DNA from: Candidatus Thioglobus sp.
GTDB lineage: Bacteria; Pseudomonadota; Gammaproteobacteria; PS1; Pseudothioglobaceae
NCBI GenBank assembly: GCA_028228555.1
Contig: JAOJBP010000004.1
Coordinates: 1-64,000 of the forward strand
Length of the DNA stretch: 64,000 nt
Direction of reading: 5' to 3'
Below, piece by piece: positions 30,673 to 41,522 of the stretch (its first letter is position 1; each line of letters begins with the position of its first letter). Position numbers and translations under genes: made by a program. The notes below the pieces were generated by a model. It searched no databases. It was not told the origin of the DNA and worked only from the letters and a program-made list of their open reading frames with translations.

Positions 30673-31566
30673 ATGATCAATTTTGACACAACACCAATCG
30701 CTACTTTAATAGATTCAGCAGCGTATACATATGCAGATATGCAGATGTATGTAATCATTATGGTTGCCCTAGTGGTAAGTATGACAATTGCAGACTTAAT
30801 CCATAAAGGCAGTAAAACATATTTTGACAACGCAGTTGCAAAATCAGAGGCGTTATTAGCTGCTGGTGATGCAGATTGCTCACTTGGTAGAGAAGAAGGC
30901 AGACTAAAGCAGCTTACTGCTGGCGATAAGGCCGGTATCATGGTAGACACATTATTGATAGATGTGGCTACTGCTGGTGAGTTTAAAAACCCAGTTCGTC
31001 GCTTAGTTCATATCTTAACAATGTATGGTTTTATTTTGTTTAATGCAGCAACTGCAATAATCATCTTCGGTGAAGAGTCAACAACGTTATTAGCCCAAGT
31101 ATGGAATACGGGTGCAATTTTGTTGTTTATTGGTTCTTTCTGGTATTGGTTCTCATTCAAAGTAGACAGCGAATCTGAAGGAGTTCCTTGGACAAGTGTT
31201 ACACTTAGAAAAGATTCATTCTCATTAGCGTTAATGGCAACTTCGGTAACAGCTATTGGCTGGTCTGCCACAAATGGTGGAACAGGTATTTGGTTTGCAC
31301 TAGTAATCCTTTCAACTGCATCATTATTTGGTGGTGTTTATTGGTCTAAATTCTCTCACATGTTCTTCAAGCCTGCTGCTGGTTACAACAAGCGCGTTAT
31401 TAAGGCAAATGGTACAAACGAGAACTTACCGCATGAAACTAGATTTGGTGGCAAAACTGCTGCAGACGATGAGTTCCAGCAAAACAGACACTCTATGGAG
31501 CTTCTTAAAGATGCACCAATGGACATGGGTCTTGGTATTAAGCGCGAAGCGCCTAATCACTACTAA
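30673..31566 (+). CDS. aprM: APS reductase membrane anchor AprM
   Basis: Putative membrane protein that takes electrons from the AprBA complex to the quinone pool. The 297 residues have about five membrane helices (roughly 20-38, 113-135, 140-160, 175-195, 200-225) and a soluble C-terminal tail. No haem or Fe-S motif is obvious. It comes directly before aprB and aprA, the order aprM-aprB-aprA known from sulfur-oxidising gammaproteobacteria. The call rests mainly on this context and the topology. Confidence 0.85.
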   Translation: MINFDTTPIATLIDSAAYTYADMQMYVIIMVALVVSMTIADLIHKGSKTYFDNAVAKSEALLAAGDADCSLGREEGRLKQLTAGDKAGIMVDTLLIDVATAGEFKNPVRRLVHILTMYGFILFNAATAIIIFGEESTTLLAQVWNTGAILLFIGSFWYWFSFKVDSESEGVPWTSVTLRKDSFSLALMATSVTAIGWSATNGGTGIWFALVILSTASLFGGVYWSKFSHMFFKPAAGYNKRVIKANGTNENLPHETRFGGKTAADDEFQQNRHSMELLKDAPMDMGLGIKREAPNHY

Positions 31567-31598
31567 TATTAATTAATTAACTTAAGAGAGGAAACAAT

Positions 31599-32090
31599 AT
31601 GCCAACTTTTGTATATATGACTCGTTGTGATGGTTGTGGACATTGTGTAGATATCTGCCCATCTGACATTATGCACATTGACGATAAATATCGTCGTGCT
31701 TATAACATTGAACCTAACATGTGTTGGGAGTGCTATTCATGTGTTAAAGCATGTCCACACCAAGCTATTGACGTACGTGGTTACGCAGACTTTGCGCCAT
31801 TAGGCCATAGTGTGCGTACTATTCGTGATGAAGAGAAAGGCACGATCGCATGGAGAGTTAAATTCCGTGATGGTCGCGTTAAGAATTTCTTGTCGCCAAT
31901 TACAACTCAACCATGGGGAACTAAGATTCCTGACTTTAGAGATGAAGCAGAGCCTAGTGATGAAATGCGTAACTCACAGCTATTATCATTTGAGCCTAAG
32001 TATATCCGTATGGATGATGGTGGTTTACACACATTAGAATCTAACAAACTATCATTGAAATTAGGAGCAGAGTACCATGAAAGCCTATAA
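31599..32090 (+). CDS. aprB: Adenylylsulfate reductase beta subunit
   Basis: Electron-transfer subunit of APS reductase, which in this setting oxidises sulfite and AMP to APS. The 163 residues hold two 4Fe-4S motifs, CDGCGHCVDICP near 10 and CWECYSCVKACP near 46, then a C-terminal extension that wraps around AprA in known structures. A GAGAGGA ribosome binding site precedes the ATG. The end overlaps aprA by 14 bases. Confidence 0.97.
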   Translation: MPTFVYMTRCDGCGHCVDICPSDIMHIDDKYRRAYNIEPNMCWECYSCVKACPHQAIDVRGYADFAPLGHSVRTIRDEEKGTIAWRVKFRDGRVKNFLSPITTQPWGTKIPDFRDEAEPSDEMRNSQLLSFEPKYIRMDDGGLHTLESNKLSLKLGAEYHESL

Positions 32091-33969
32091 AACTATTGTA
32101 GAAGACAACATTGACATCCTTGTTGTTGGTGCTGGCTTAGGCGGCACAGGTGCTGCGTATGAAGCTAGATACTGGGGCCGTAACAAAAAAATAATAATTG
32201 CTGAGAAAGCAAACATTAACCGTTCAGGTGCTGTTGCTCAAGGCTTGTACGCGATTAACTGTTACATGGGTACTCGTTTTGGCGAGAACAATCCTGAAGA
32301 TCACGTGCGTTATGCACGTATTGACCTAATGGGTATGGTTCGTGAAGATTTACTTTTCGACATGGCTCGTCATGTTGACTCTGCAGTACACAAATTTGAA
32401 GAATGGGGTCTACCTTTAATGAAAGATCCTAAGAAAGAAAATGCTGAAGGTCTTGCAAAAGGCGCTTACATGCGTGAAGGTAAGTGGCAGATCATGATTC
32501 ATGGTGAATCTTACAAGCCGATCGTTGCCGAAGCTGCTACAAAGCAAGCTGATAAAGTGTACAACCGTATTATGGTTACCCACTTGTTAATGGACGATGC
32601 TAAAGATAACCGTGTTGCAGGCTGTGTTGGCTTTAACGTACGTACTGGTAACTACCATGTATTTAAATCAAAGACAACTATTGTTGGTGCTGGTGGTGCC
32701 TCAAACATCTTTAAACCTCGTTCAGTAGGTGAAGGTGCAGGACGTACATGGTATGCTCCATGGTCTTCTGGTTCTGCTTATGGTCTAATGATCGAAGCTG
32801 GTGCGCAAATGACACAAATGGAAAACCGTATCGTTCTTGCTCGTTTCAAAGATGGTTATGGTCCTGTTGGCGCATACTTCTTGCATCTTCATACTTACAC
32901 TCAAAATGGTTATGGTGATGAGTATGAATCAAACTGGTTCCCTCAATTAGAGGAAATGGTTGGTAAGCGTTACTTGAATACTGAAGCGTCTCATGTTTCT
33001 GCTCGCCCAATTCCGACTTGTCTACGTACATCTGCAATCATTTCAGAAATGAACGCAGGTCGTGGCCCAATTCACATGGTAACAATGGAAGCATTCCAAG
33101 ACCCACATTTAGAGGAAGTTGGTTGGGAGAACTTCTTAGGTATGACTGTTGGTCAAGCTGTATTATGGGCTGCAACAGATATTGATCCTAAGTACATCAA
33201 CCCAGAGTTAACGTGTTCTGAGCCATATGTAATGGGTTCACACGCGACTGGTTGTGGTGCATGGTGTTCAGGTCCTGAGGATTTATCTCCTGAAGAGTAC
33301 TTCTGGGGCTATAACCGTATGACGTCTGTTGAGGGTTTATTTGGTGCAGGTGATGCAGTTGGTGGTACACCACATGCATTCTCATCAGGTTCATTTACTG
33401 AAGGTCGCCTAGCTGCTAAAGCTGCTTGTAAGTATATTGATGATGGTAAAGGTGAGGGTATTGTTGTTTCTGATAAGCAGATCGCTGATCGTAAAGAAGA
33501 GATTTACCGTCCACTTGAAACTTATAGAGTTGGCCGTAATGAAATCGTAGCTGGTACAGTTTCTCCAAGTTACATTCTTCCGATGCCTGGTCTACAGCGT
33601 CTTCAGAAGATTATGGATGAGTACTGTGGTGGTGTAACCGTTTCTTACATGACTAATGACAAACTTCTAAACATGGGTATGCAGAAAATGTCTATCATGG
33701 AAGAAGACTTAGAATTGTTAGGTGCAGAAGATATACACCAGTTAATGCGTGCATGGGAGCTTAAACATCGTCATCGTACGTCTGAATGTGTATTCCAACA
33801 TACGTTCTTCCGTAAAGAAACTCGCTGGCCTGGTTACTACTACCGTGGTGATGCGATGAAACTAGATGACGAAAACTGGCATGTATTGACAGTTTCTCAA
33901 CGTGATCGAGACACTGGTGAGTACACTATGTCTAAAGCTCCTTGTTACCATTTGGTAAATGATGAGTAA
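32077..33969 (+). CDS. aprA: Adenylylsulfate reductase alpha subunit
   Basis: Catalytic FAD subunit of APS reductase. The 630 residues begin with the FAD-binding motif VVGAGLGGTGAAYEA near 15, followed by NRSGAVAQGLYAINCYMG near 47, the typical RFKDGYGPVGAYFLH near 250, and FGAGDAVGGTPHAFSSGSF near 423. The enzyme is cytoplasmic and works here with AprB and AprM. A pair of strong hairpins follows the gene. Confidence 0.98.
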   Translation: MKAYKTIVEDNIDILVVGAGLGGTGAAYEARYWGRNKKIIIAEKANINRSGAVAQGLYAINCYMGTRFGENNPEDHVRYARIDLMGMVREDLLFDMARHVDSAVHKFEEWGLPLMKDPKKENAEGLAKGAYMREGKWQIMIHGESYKPIVAEAATKQADKVYNRIMVTHLLMDDAKDNRVAGCVGFNVRTGNYHVFKSKTTIVGAGGASNIFKPRSVGEGAGRTWYAPWSSGSAYGLMIEAGAQMTQMENRIVLARFKDGYGPVGAYFLHLHTYTQNGYGDEYESNWFPQLEEMVGKRYLNTEASHVSARPIPTCLRTSAIISEMNAGRGPIHMVTMEAFQDPHLEEVGWENFLGMTVGQAVLWAATDIDPKYINPELTCSEPYVMGSHATGCGAWCSGPEDLSPEEYFWGYNRMTSVEGLFGAGDAVGGTPHAFSSGSFTEGRLAAKAACKYIDDGKGEGIVVSDKQIADRKEEIYRPLETYRVGRNEIVAGTVSPSYILPMPGLQRLQKIMDEYCGGVTVSYMTNDKLLNMGMQKMSIMEEDLELLGAEDIHQLMRAWELKHRHRTSECVFQHTFFRKETRWPGYYYRGDAMKLDDENWHVLTVSQRDRDTGEYTMSKAPCYHLVNDE

Positions 33970-34003
33970 AGCGAAATAGAAGTATAATTTCTATTTTGAT
34001 AAT

Positions 34004-34036
34004 AAAAGACTAAGCTATTGCAGCTTGGTCTTTTTT
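34004..34036 (+). terminator. Terminator after aprA
   Basis: AAAAGACTAAGCT ATTGC AGCTTGGTCTTTT is a 13-bp stem with one wobble pair, followed by T residues. It closes the aprMBA transcript. Its T run is also the left arm of a second hairpin. Confidence 0.85.
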
Positions 34037-34080
34037 ATCTATTGTAGGTTTTAAAAAAAAGACTTACAATAGATAAAAAA
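34031..34080 (+). repeat. Second, 16-bp perfect hairpin overlapping the apr terminator
   Basis: TTTTTTATCTATTGTA (34031-34046) and its exact reverse complement (34065-34080) are separated by 18 bases. The left arm includes the T run of the first terminator, so both hairpins cannot form fully at once. Confidence 0.7.
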
Positions 34081-34087
34081 TAATTTA

Positions 34088-34101
34088 CCCCTATTAAGGG
34101 G
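34088..34101 (+). repeat. CCCCT/AGGGG hairpin upstream of the post-apr cassette
   Basis: CCCCT ATTA AGGGG, a 5-bp GC-rich stem with a tetraloop, 26 bases before the next start codon. It could be an operator half-site pair or a leader hairpin for the three-gene cassette. Confidence 0.4.
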
Positions 34102-34127
34102 ATACAAAAAAATGTGGAACTATTAGT

Positions 34128-34493
34128 ATGAATATTATAGAAAAGACAGACGAAGAAATTTTGGCCATCGCTCACCCATTGTGGGATGATTTGATAAAAT
34201 TTTCTAACAATGCAAACTATGGGGCCTTTACGCGCAACTTCTCAGAAGATTTTTTACGAGGCGCAAATGAAGTTGAAATGGGCAAACAGTTTGCTCGTAG
34301 CGAACTAACCAAGGGTTTAGATAAAGGCGCTGATTACTTAGGCATGATCCGCCGTGGAGAACATGTGACTGTTTTGTACAGACAAACCAACAATGGCAAG
34401 CTCAACATTGAAAAGAAAGGAGAATACCTCGGTCGTTTAGTCTTAGGTTATGAAAGTGATGTTATTAAAATTTTTGGCGCAACTATTTTTTAA
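34128..34493 (+). CDS. Uncharacterised small protein downstream of aprA
   Basis: I do not recognise this 121-residue protein. It has no membrane segment, signal peptide or cysteine. The N-terminal half is helical (EILAIAHPLWDDLIKFSNN, then YGAFTRNFSEDFL) and the C-terminal half is beta-rich (EHVTVLYRQT, KLNIEKKGEYLGRLVLGYE). That pattern would fit a small NTF2/SnoaL-like alpha+beta fold, but this is a guess from shape. It starts a tight cassette with a SlyD-like isomerase 5 bases downstream and another unknown protein, right after the apr terminator. A sulfur-related role is only inferred. Confidence 0.7.
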   Translation: MNIIEKTDEEILAIAHPLWDDLIKFSNNANYGAFTRNFSEDFLRGANEVEMGKQFARSELTKGLDKGADYLGMIRRGEHVTVLYRQTNNGKLNIEKKGEYLGRLVLGYESDVIKIFGATIF

Positions 34494-34498
34494 AGATT

Positions 34499-35005
34499 AT
34501 GGCAGATTTTATTGAAGAGTCTAAATACGTTGAGTTAATCTATAAAGTTGTTGACCGAAAGACGGGTAATGTTTTTTCAAATATTGAATATCCAGTTGGC
34601 TATGTGCATGGTGCAAATGATGTCCTTGGTAAAGATGTTCTTAACGAACTTGAAGGTCGAGAAGAAGGTGATATTATTGAGATTAAGATCGATGTAGATA
34701 AGCTTTATGGGCCTAGGGATGAATCGCTAGTCTTTATCGATAAAATCGAAAACGTTCCACAAGAATACCGGATAATTGGTACCAAGGTGGTGATGGAAAA
34801 TAAAGATGGTCAGCCAAAAGATTTTTTGGTAACTAAAGTTGATGATGAAACAGTTACGATCGACGGCAATAATCCACTTTGTGGACGTGACGTCAATTTT
34901 TTGCTCGAAATCACGCTAGTGAGAGATGCAACGATTGAAGAGATGGAGGCTGGCGGTACAACCGATAGTGAGCCAAGCTTGGAAGAAATATTACAGCAGA
35001 ATTAA
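34499..35005 (+). CDS. SlyD-like FKBP-type peptidyl-prolyl isomerase
   Basis: The 168 residues follow the SlyD/FkpA layout: a split FKBP domain around an insert-in-flap domain. Visible are VELIYKVVDRKTGNVF at the N terminus, GYVHGANDVLGKDVLNELEG near 40, the acidic GDIIEIKIDVDKLYGPRDE, and the return strand DGNNPLCGRDVNFLLEIT near 122 followed by LVRDATIEEMEAGG, typical of SlyD. The histidine-rich metal tail of E. coli SlyD is missing; the tail is short and acidic. It lies between two unknown genes after aprBA, which suggests a folding or metallocentre-assembly job. That role is inferred. Confidence 0.82.
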   Translation: MADFIEESKYVELIYKVVDRKTGNVFSNIEYPVGYVHGANDVLGKDVLNELEGREEGDIIEIKIDVDKLYGPRDESLVFIDKIENVPQEYRIIGTKVVMENKDGQPKDFLVTKVDDETVTIDGNNPLCGRDVNFLLEITLVRDATIEEMEAGGTTDSEPSLEEILQQN

Positions 35006-35006
35006 T

Positions 35007-35378
35007 ATGAGTATTGAATTTAACGAATCAGAATTAGTTACCATTCAAAATAATTTGAATAATCGCTGGAGAAAAGAAAAAAAAGAAGTTCATCTAGCGG
35101 ATATTGAAATTACTAAAGAGGGCGAAGACAAGCCAACCTTGTTTCCTGCTGCTGTGTGGGAAGATCCAAATTCAACTTTTATCATCATTAAGCTTGATGA
35201 TTTTAAATACAAGAGCTTCTTCTATTATTTAAAAGATAAGCGCTTTGATACAGGTCAAGATGAGTATACGGATTTACACGAATGCACTGATAAACTATTA
35301 AAAGCCCAAGCAGATTTTGTATTAACTAAAAATACCAAAGGCTTAAATGTCCAACTTCATAAAGGTGCGGGTACTTAA
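35007..35378 (+). CDS. Uncharacterised protein, third gene of the post-apr cassette
   Basis: Not recognised. The 123-residue form begins MSIEFNESELVTIQNNLNNRW at 35007, 1 base after the preceding stop; a longer reading from 34926 would overlap the FKBP gene and is unlikely. It is acidic and lysine-rich, has no signal or membrane segment, and has a central FIIIKLDDFKYKSFFYYLKD strand-helix. One cysteine lies in LHECTDKLL. A strong terminator follows, so the three genes form a closed unit. Confidence 0.7.
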   Translation: MSIEFNESELVTIQNNLNNRWRKEKKEVHLADIEITKEGEDKPTLFPAAVWEDPNSTFIIIKLDDFKYKSFFYYLKDKRFDTGQDEYTDLHECTDKLLKAQADFVLTKNTKGLNVQLHKGAGT

Positions 35379-35397
35379 TAGCTGCTAATCAAACATT

Positions 35398-35427
35398 AAA
35401 AAAGGAGCGCAATAGCGCTCCTTTTTT
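35398..35427. terminator. Bidirectional terminator between the cassette and hppA
   Basis: A6 GGAGCGC AATA GCGCTCC T6. A strong stem with A and T runs on both sides serves the convergent units. Confidence 0.93.
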
Positions 35428-35441
35428 AATTCATTCTACTG

Positions 35442-37448
35442 TTACAGTAGAGGAATAATCATTATTGCAACGATGTTGATAATCTTGATTAGTGGATTGA
35501 TTGCAGGGCCAGCCGTATCTTTATATGGGTCACCTACAGTATCACCAGTTACAGCCGCTTTATGCGTATCTGAACCCTTTCCATAGCCTTCACCTAATTG
35601 ACCATCTTCGATGTATTTCTTGGCGTTATCCCACGCACCACCACCGGTAGTCATTGAAATTGCCACAAAGATACCTGTAGCGATAGAGCCTATTAACAAA
35701 CCACCTAACGCTTCAGCACCTAACAACAAGCCGACTGCTACCGGAAACAAGATTGGAAGCATTGACGGTATAATCATCTCTTTAATAGCAGACTTAGTTA
35801 GCATGTCAACTGCTTTAGAATAATCAGGCTTCTGAGTGTAATCCATAATACCCGGCATTTCTCTAAATTGACGACGTACCTCTTCAACAATGCCGCCTGC
35901 CGCTCGACCAACAGCTTCCATTGCCATTGCGCCAAATAAGTAAGGCACAAGGCCACCTAAGAATAGCCCAATGATAACCATGTGGTTTGACAAATCAAAA
36001 GTGATAGGTTCGAACCCCTCTCTAGTGTTTAATGCATTAGTAAAGTCTGCAAATAGTACGAGTGCAGCGAGACCAGCAGAACCGATCGCATAACCTTTAG
36101 TTACTGCTTTGGTTGTATTACCAACCGCATCTAGAGGATCTGTAATATTGCGAATTTCTTCAGGAAGTTCAGCCATTTCAGCAATACCTCCTGCATTATC
36201 AGTAATTGGGCCATAAGCATCTAGTGCAACAATTACACCAGTCATAGATAACATCGCTGTTGCTGCAATAGCAATACCGTACAAACCGTCTAATGCATGT
36301 GCACCCCAAATACTCGCACAAACGGCTAATACAGGTAATGCTGTTGATTTCATTGATAAACCGATACCAGCAATGACATTAGTGCCATCACCTGTTTTAG
36401 AAGCTTCAGCAACATGCTGCACAGGTGCACTTTCAGTTGAAGTATAGTATTCAGTAACTACAACCATCACACCTGTTAGAGCTAAGCCAATGAGTGATGC
36501 ATAGAATAAGTCAATGCCCATATTCATATTAGAAGTAACAAAGTAAAATGCCACTGCGGCTAAGCCAGCAGATACAATTAAGCCTTTATATAAAGCACCC
36601 ATAATAGAGCCACCATCAGATACTTTGACGAAGAACGTACCAATAACTGAAGCAATAATAGAAACAGCACCTAGCGCTAGCGGGTAAAGGATTGCATCAT
36701 TGCCCATGTCTAGTACACCTGCCAACATCATTGTAGCAATAATCGTTACCGCATAAGTTTCAAATAAATCTGCCGCCATACCAGCACAGTCACCCACATT
36801 ATCACCCACATTATCAGCAATTACTGCTGGATTACGTGGATCATCTTCTGGAATGCCTGCTTCAACTTTGCCCACAATATCAGCACCAACATCAGCACCC
36901 TTGGTAAAGATTCCGCCGCCTAAACGAGCAAAAATAGAGATTAATGAGCCACCAAAAGCAAGACCGATCAATGCATGTAGCGCATCTTTTTGTGCAACAT
37001 CAAATGATAATAAGCCCATATAGAAGCCAGAAACACCTAATAGCGCTAAACCAACTACTAGCATTCCAGTAATGGCGCCACCTTTAAAAGCCACTTGGAA
37101 AGCAGCATTAATGCCATTTTTGGCAGCCTCAGCTGTACGACAGTTAGATTTAACTGATACATTCATGCCAATATATCCAGTTGCACCTGATAAAACAGCA
37201 CCAATCAGGAATCCTATTCCAACAGTAATTCCCAGGAAGTAAGTGATTACAATTAACAATATAACACCAACCATAGCAATGGTTGTATATTGACGATTTA
37301 GATAGGCTTTGGCACCTTCAGCAATCGCATCTGAAATCTCTTTCATTTTGTCTGATCCTGGGGATTGTTTGTAAATCCAGGTCATTGTATATAAGCCATA
37401 TAAAACAGCAATAATTGATGCCCCAATGGCGAGTGTTAGTACATCCAT
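35442..37448 (-). CDS. hppA: Membrane proton-translocating pyrophosphatase, K+-independent type
   Basis: Couples PPi hydrolysis (or synthesis) to proton movement across a membrane. The 668 residues have about 15-16 membrane helices. The substrate site [13 protein letters not shown] lies near 188 and [14 protein letters not shown] near 211; a second acidic set is near the C terminus ([14 protein letters not shown] near 634). The [17 protein letters not shown] stretch near 444 has lysine where K+-dependent enzymes have alanine, the known marker of the K+-independent class. It lies near adk and PPi-PFK, which suggests a PPi-centred energy scheme. Confidence 0.97.
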   Translation of the reverse strand: MDVLTLAIGASIIAVLYGLYTMTWIYKQSPGSDKMKEISDAIAEGAKAYLNRQYTTIAMVGVILLIVITYFLGITVGIGFLIGAVLSGATGYIGMNVSVKSNCRTAEAAKNGINAAFQVAFKGGAITGMLVVGLALLGVSGFYMGLLSFDVAQKDALHALIGLAFGGSLISIFARLGGGIFTKGADVGADIVGKVEAGIPEDDPRNPAVIADNVGDNVGDCAGMAADLFETYAVTIIATMMLAGVLDMGNDAILYPLALGAVSIIASVIGTFFVKVSDGGSIMGALYKGLIVSAGLAAVAFYFVTSNMNMGIDLFYASLIGLALTGVMVVVTEYYTSTESAPVQHVAEASKTGDGTNVIAGIGLSMKSTALPVLAVCASIWGAHALDGLYGIAIAATAMLSMTGVIVALDAYGPITDNAGGIAEMAELPEEIRNITDPLDAVGNTTKAVTKGYAIGSAGLAALVLFADFTNALNTREGFEPITFDLSNHMVIIGLFLGGLVPYLFGAMAMEAVGRAAGGIVEEVRRQFREMPGIMDYTQKPDYSKAVDMLTKSAIKEMIIPSMLPILFPVAVGLLLGAEALGGLLIGSIATGIFVAISMTTGGGAWDNAKKYIEDGQLGEGYGKGSDTHKAAVTGDTVGDPYKDTAGPAINPLIKIINIVAIMIIPLL

Positions 37449-37582
37449 ATTCTCTCCTCAAAGTTATAGTATTACTTCTCTCGGAACGATTGTACTTCAG
37501 TTTTGAATTTTTGAATTAGTATTTTTCGGCAAAAAAATAGCTCGATTAACGAGCCATCATGAAAAATATGAAAAATAAATTG

Positions 37583-38749
37583 CTAGTCTTTTTTCCAGTA
37601 TTTTGTTTCGATACCATCGCCTAAATCTGCTTCAACAAGTCTTGATCGTAGTTTTAACAATTTCTCAATTAAAGCGGGTTCAGCTGCTTCATAGCCTTGG
37701 ACATCAGGTACTCGCTTGACCACAACTCCTAATAATTCTGTAATTGCATTACCAATAGAATTTTGCGAAATAGTAACAATTAATTTACCCTGATCATTAC
37801 GATATATTAGCTGTTTAAAGGCAGGTTGCCAGCGAATCGATGATGAGTATTTTGGATCGTCAATGCATTTATCACGGACTTTTTTAGCAGCAGAAAGGAA
37901 GCATGTGTTAAATAAGAGTGTACTTTCTATTAATTCTGGGAAGTAAGCCGCTTTTGGCACTGAAGAGTTGCGACAAGATACCTGGGAAAAGAATGTCCGA
38001 TAAAAATCTAAAAATCCTTTTAAAACCAAATCATATTCATCCCAAAACTTAACATTTTTTAGACTATCAATGCCACCCGTTACTTCCCAGCTTGGCAAGC
38101 CTTGAGGGTAGCCCGTCAACTCAAGACCTGATGATGAACCATCAATTGGCTTTAAGATTTCAAAATTAAGTTTTGATTGAAACTCTGCATATACGTCTTC
38201 CATGTAGTTTGCAAATAAAGAGTGCTGACCGCCATCAGTTAGATTTGGATTATCAGGATCTGACAATTCAGAATTTTTTAATTGTTCCTTATCAAAAACA
38301 ATAAAGTGATTATGAAGCATGCGGATGCTTGGGACACCGGGCGATGTTATTGGCCAGGTTGAATCAAGTGACGCTTCACCACATAGCACCAGATGCTTAT
38401 CTGCATCTGGAAACTCTTCTAGCATAAATCCAATGATTATCTGGTTCATGCGATTCCAAGCATTTTTGACTTTATTTGGTACTTGGGTCCGTCTTACCGG
38501 CCTACCTAAAGGATTTAGTATGCTTTTGGAGGTGTTATAAATAATGGAGCAGTCAAATAAATTTGAATGACCTAGAGCTTTACGATACAGGAGCAAATCT
38601 TCACTATTACTCAGTAGACCATTATTTTGAGCAAGGTCTGCTAAATTCTCAAATGAATTGAAAAATTCATTTGGTTTCATTCCTTCTGGTACATCTAAAG
38701 GGATAGGTCTAAACGGTGTAGTAATTTGCCTTGGTCCAATTTTCATCAT
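37583..38749 (-). CDS. Uncharacterised 388-residue protein between hppA and adk
   Basis: I cannot name this protein. It appears soluble, with no signal or membrane helix. Features: a proline-rich N terminus (RQITTPFRPIPLDVPEGM), HLVLCGEASLDSTWPITSPG near 119, then LHNHFIVFDKEQL near 145 with an HxH pair (His146, His148), and a helical C-terminal half. The HxH following a beta strand recalls HIT/GalT-type nucleotidyltransferases, but the full HxHxH is not present. A minus-strand terminator lies just upstream, so it probably has its own promoter in 38750-38771 or depends on readthrough from adk. It is clearly a real gene by length and codon pattern. Confidence 0.75.
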   Translation of the reverse strand: MMKIGPRQITTPFRPIPLDVPEGMKPNEFFNSFENLADLAQNNGLLSNSEDLLLYRKALGHSNLFDCSIIYNTSKSILNPLGRPVRRTQVPNKVKNAWNRMNQIIIGFMLEEFPDADKHLVLCGEASLDSTWPITSPGVPSIRMLHNHFIVFDKEQLKNSELSDPDNPNLTDGGQHSLFANYMEDVYAEFQSKLNFEILKPIDGSSSGLELTGYPQGLPSWEVTGGIDSLKNVKFWDEYDLVLKGFLDFYRTFFSQVSCRNSSVPKAAYFPELIESTLLFNTCFLSAAKKVRDKCIDDPKYSSSIRWQPAFKQLIYRNDQGKLIVTISQNSIGNAITELLGVVVKRVPDVQGYEAAEPALIEKLLKLRSRLVEADLGDGIETKYWKKD

Positions 38750-38771
38750 ATATTTTGAATTATTAATTTGT

Positions 38772-38802
38772 AAAAAAAAGCCTATGCTTAATCAACATAG
38801 GC
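38772..38802 (-). terminator. Terminator after adk (minus strand)
   Basis: On the minus strand GCCTATG TTGATTAAG CATAGGC followed by eight T residues. It separates adk from the unknown gene downstream. Confidence 0.82.
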
Positions 38803-38830
38803 CCTTAATTTTTCAGGAAAGGGTTAAAGC

Positions 38831-40761
<1,931 letters not shown>

Positions 40762-40836
40762 TCCTATTTACTTATAAAAATCGCTAATTATACATTGCAT
40801 ATGGTGAAATACTTCATTTTTTACGAAAGCCGCTGT

Positions 40837-41328
40837 TTATAACTCGCTAAAATTATAAGGTTTTACACGCCAATTTTGCTCAGATTTTATTGTTAGCATT
40901 AGGCATTTTGAGCCACCATGATTGCGTGTTTCTCCACCAGCACCTGGATTGACAATCCATGGAATTGTATCTTGCTCTATGAGTTGCTTATGAGTATGTC
41001 CATAGACAATCATTTTGACATTAGGATGCGCCTCTCGTAACAAATTATGTGAAGGCTGCTTACGACCATAGGTGTGCCCATGATTAACCACAAGTGTGCC
41101 ACCTGGCAACTCAATAGATTCAGTAGTTTTTAATTGAACTAAATGCCCATCATTATTACCTTGAACAGCAACAATACCTTGTTTAGGTGTTATTAGTGAC
41201 AAGGTTTTTTCATCAATAATATCACCCGCATGAACAACAATATCACACTGACTAAATAGACGGACAATATCCGGATGGATATAGCCATGTGTATCAGATA
41301 GGATACCAATTTTTAAGGGGAGTTTCAT
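40837..41328 (-). CDS. YfcE/MJ0936-family metallophosphoesterase
   Basis: Small calcineurin-like phosphodiesterase. The 163 residues have all metal-binding blocks in order: GILSDTHG near 8, VVHAGDII near 31, VQGNNDGH near 55, VVNHGHTYG near 82 and VYGHTHK near 107. Related enzymes act on phosphodiesters in vitro, but the natural substrate is unknown. It follows PPi-PFK by 75 bases on the same strand and could share its transcript. Confidence 0.88.
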   Translation of the reverse strand: MKLPLKIGILSDTHGYIHPDIVRLFSQCDIVVHAGDIIDEKTLSLITPKQGIVAVQGNNDGHLVQLKTTESIELPGGTLVVNHGHTYGRKQPSHNLLREAHPNVKMIVYGHTHKQLIEQDTIPWIVNPGAGGETRNHGGSKCLMLTIKSEQNWRVKPYNFSEL

Positions 41329-41522
41329 GCCTATAAATTATACGCCAACCGGTTTTTAACGTGAAATTAAGTCACGGCACTTTGTTTCAAAATATGATTT
41401 TTTTTAAACTGTTATGGGGCATAATATTGCCATTCAAAAAGTGAATAAATTTGAGGAGAATGGATAAAGTAAGGCCTAAAAGCTGCTTTATTTTTGTTGG
41501 TACTATCAATAGGAGATTAGTG

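Noticed and set aside
34926-35378. 150-residue version of the third cassette gene
   Set aside because: It overlaps the FKBP gene by 80 bases. The ATG at 35007, one base after the FKBP stop, is the natural start.
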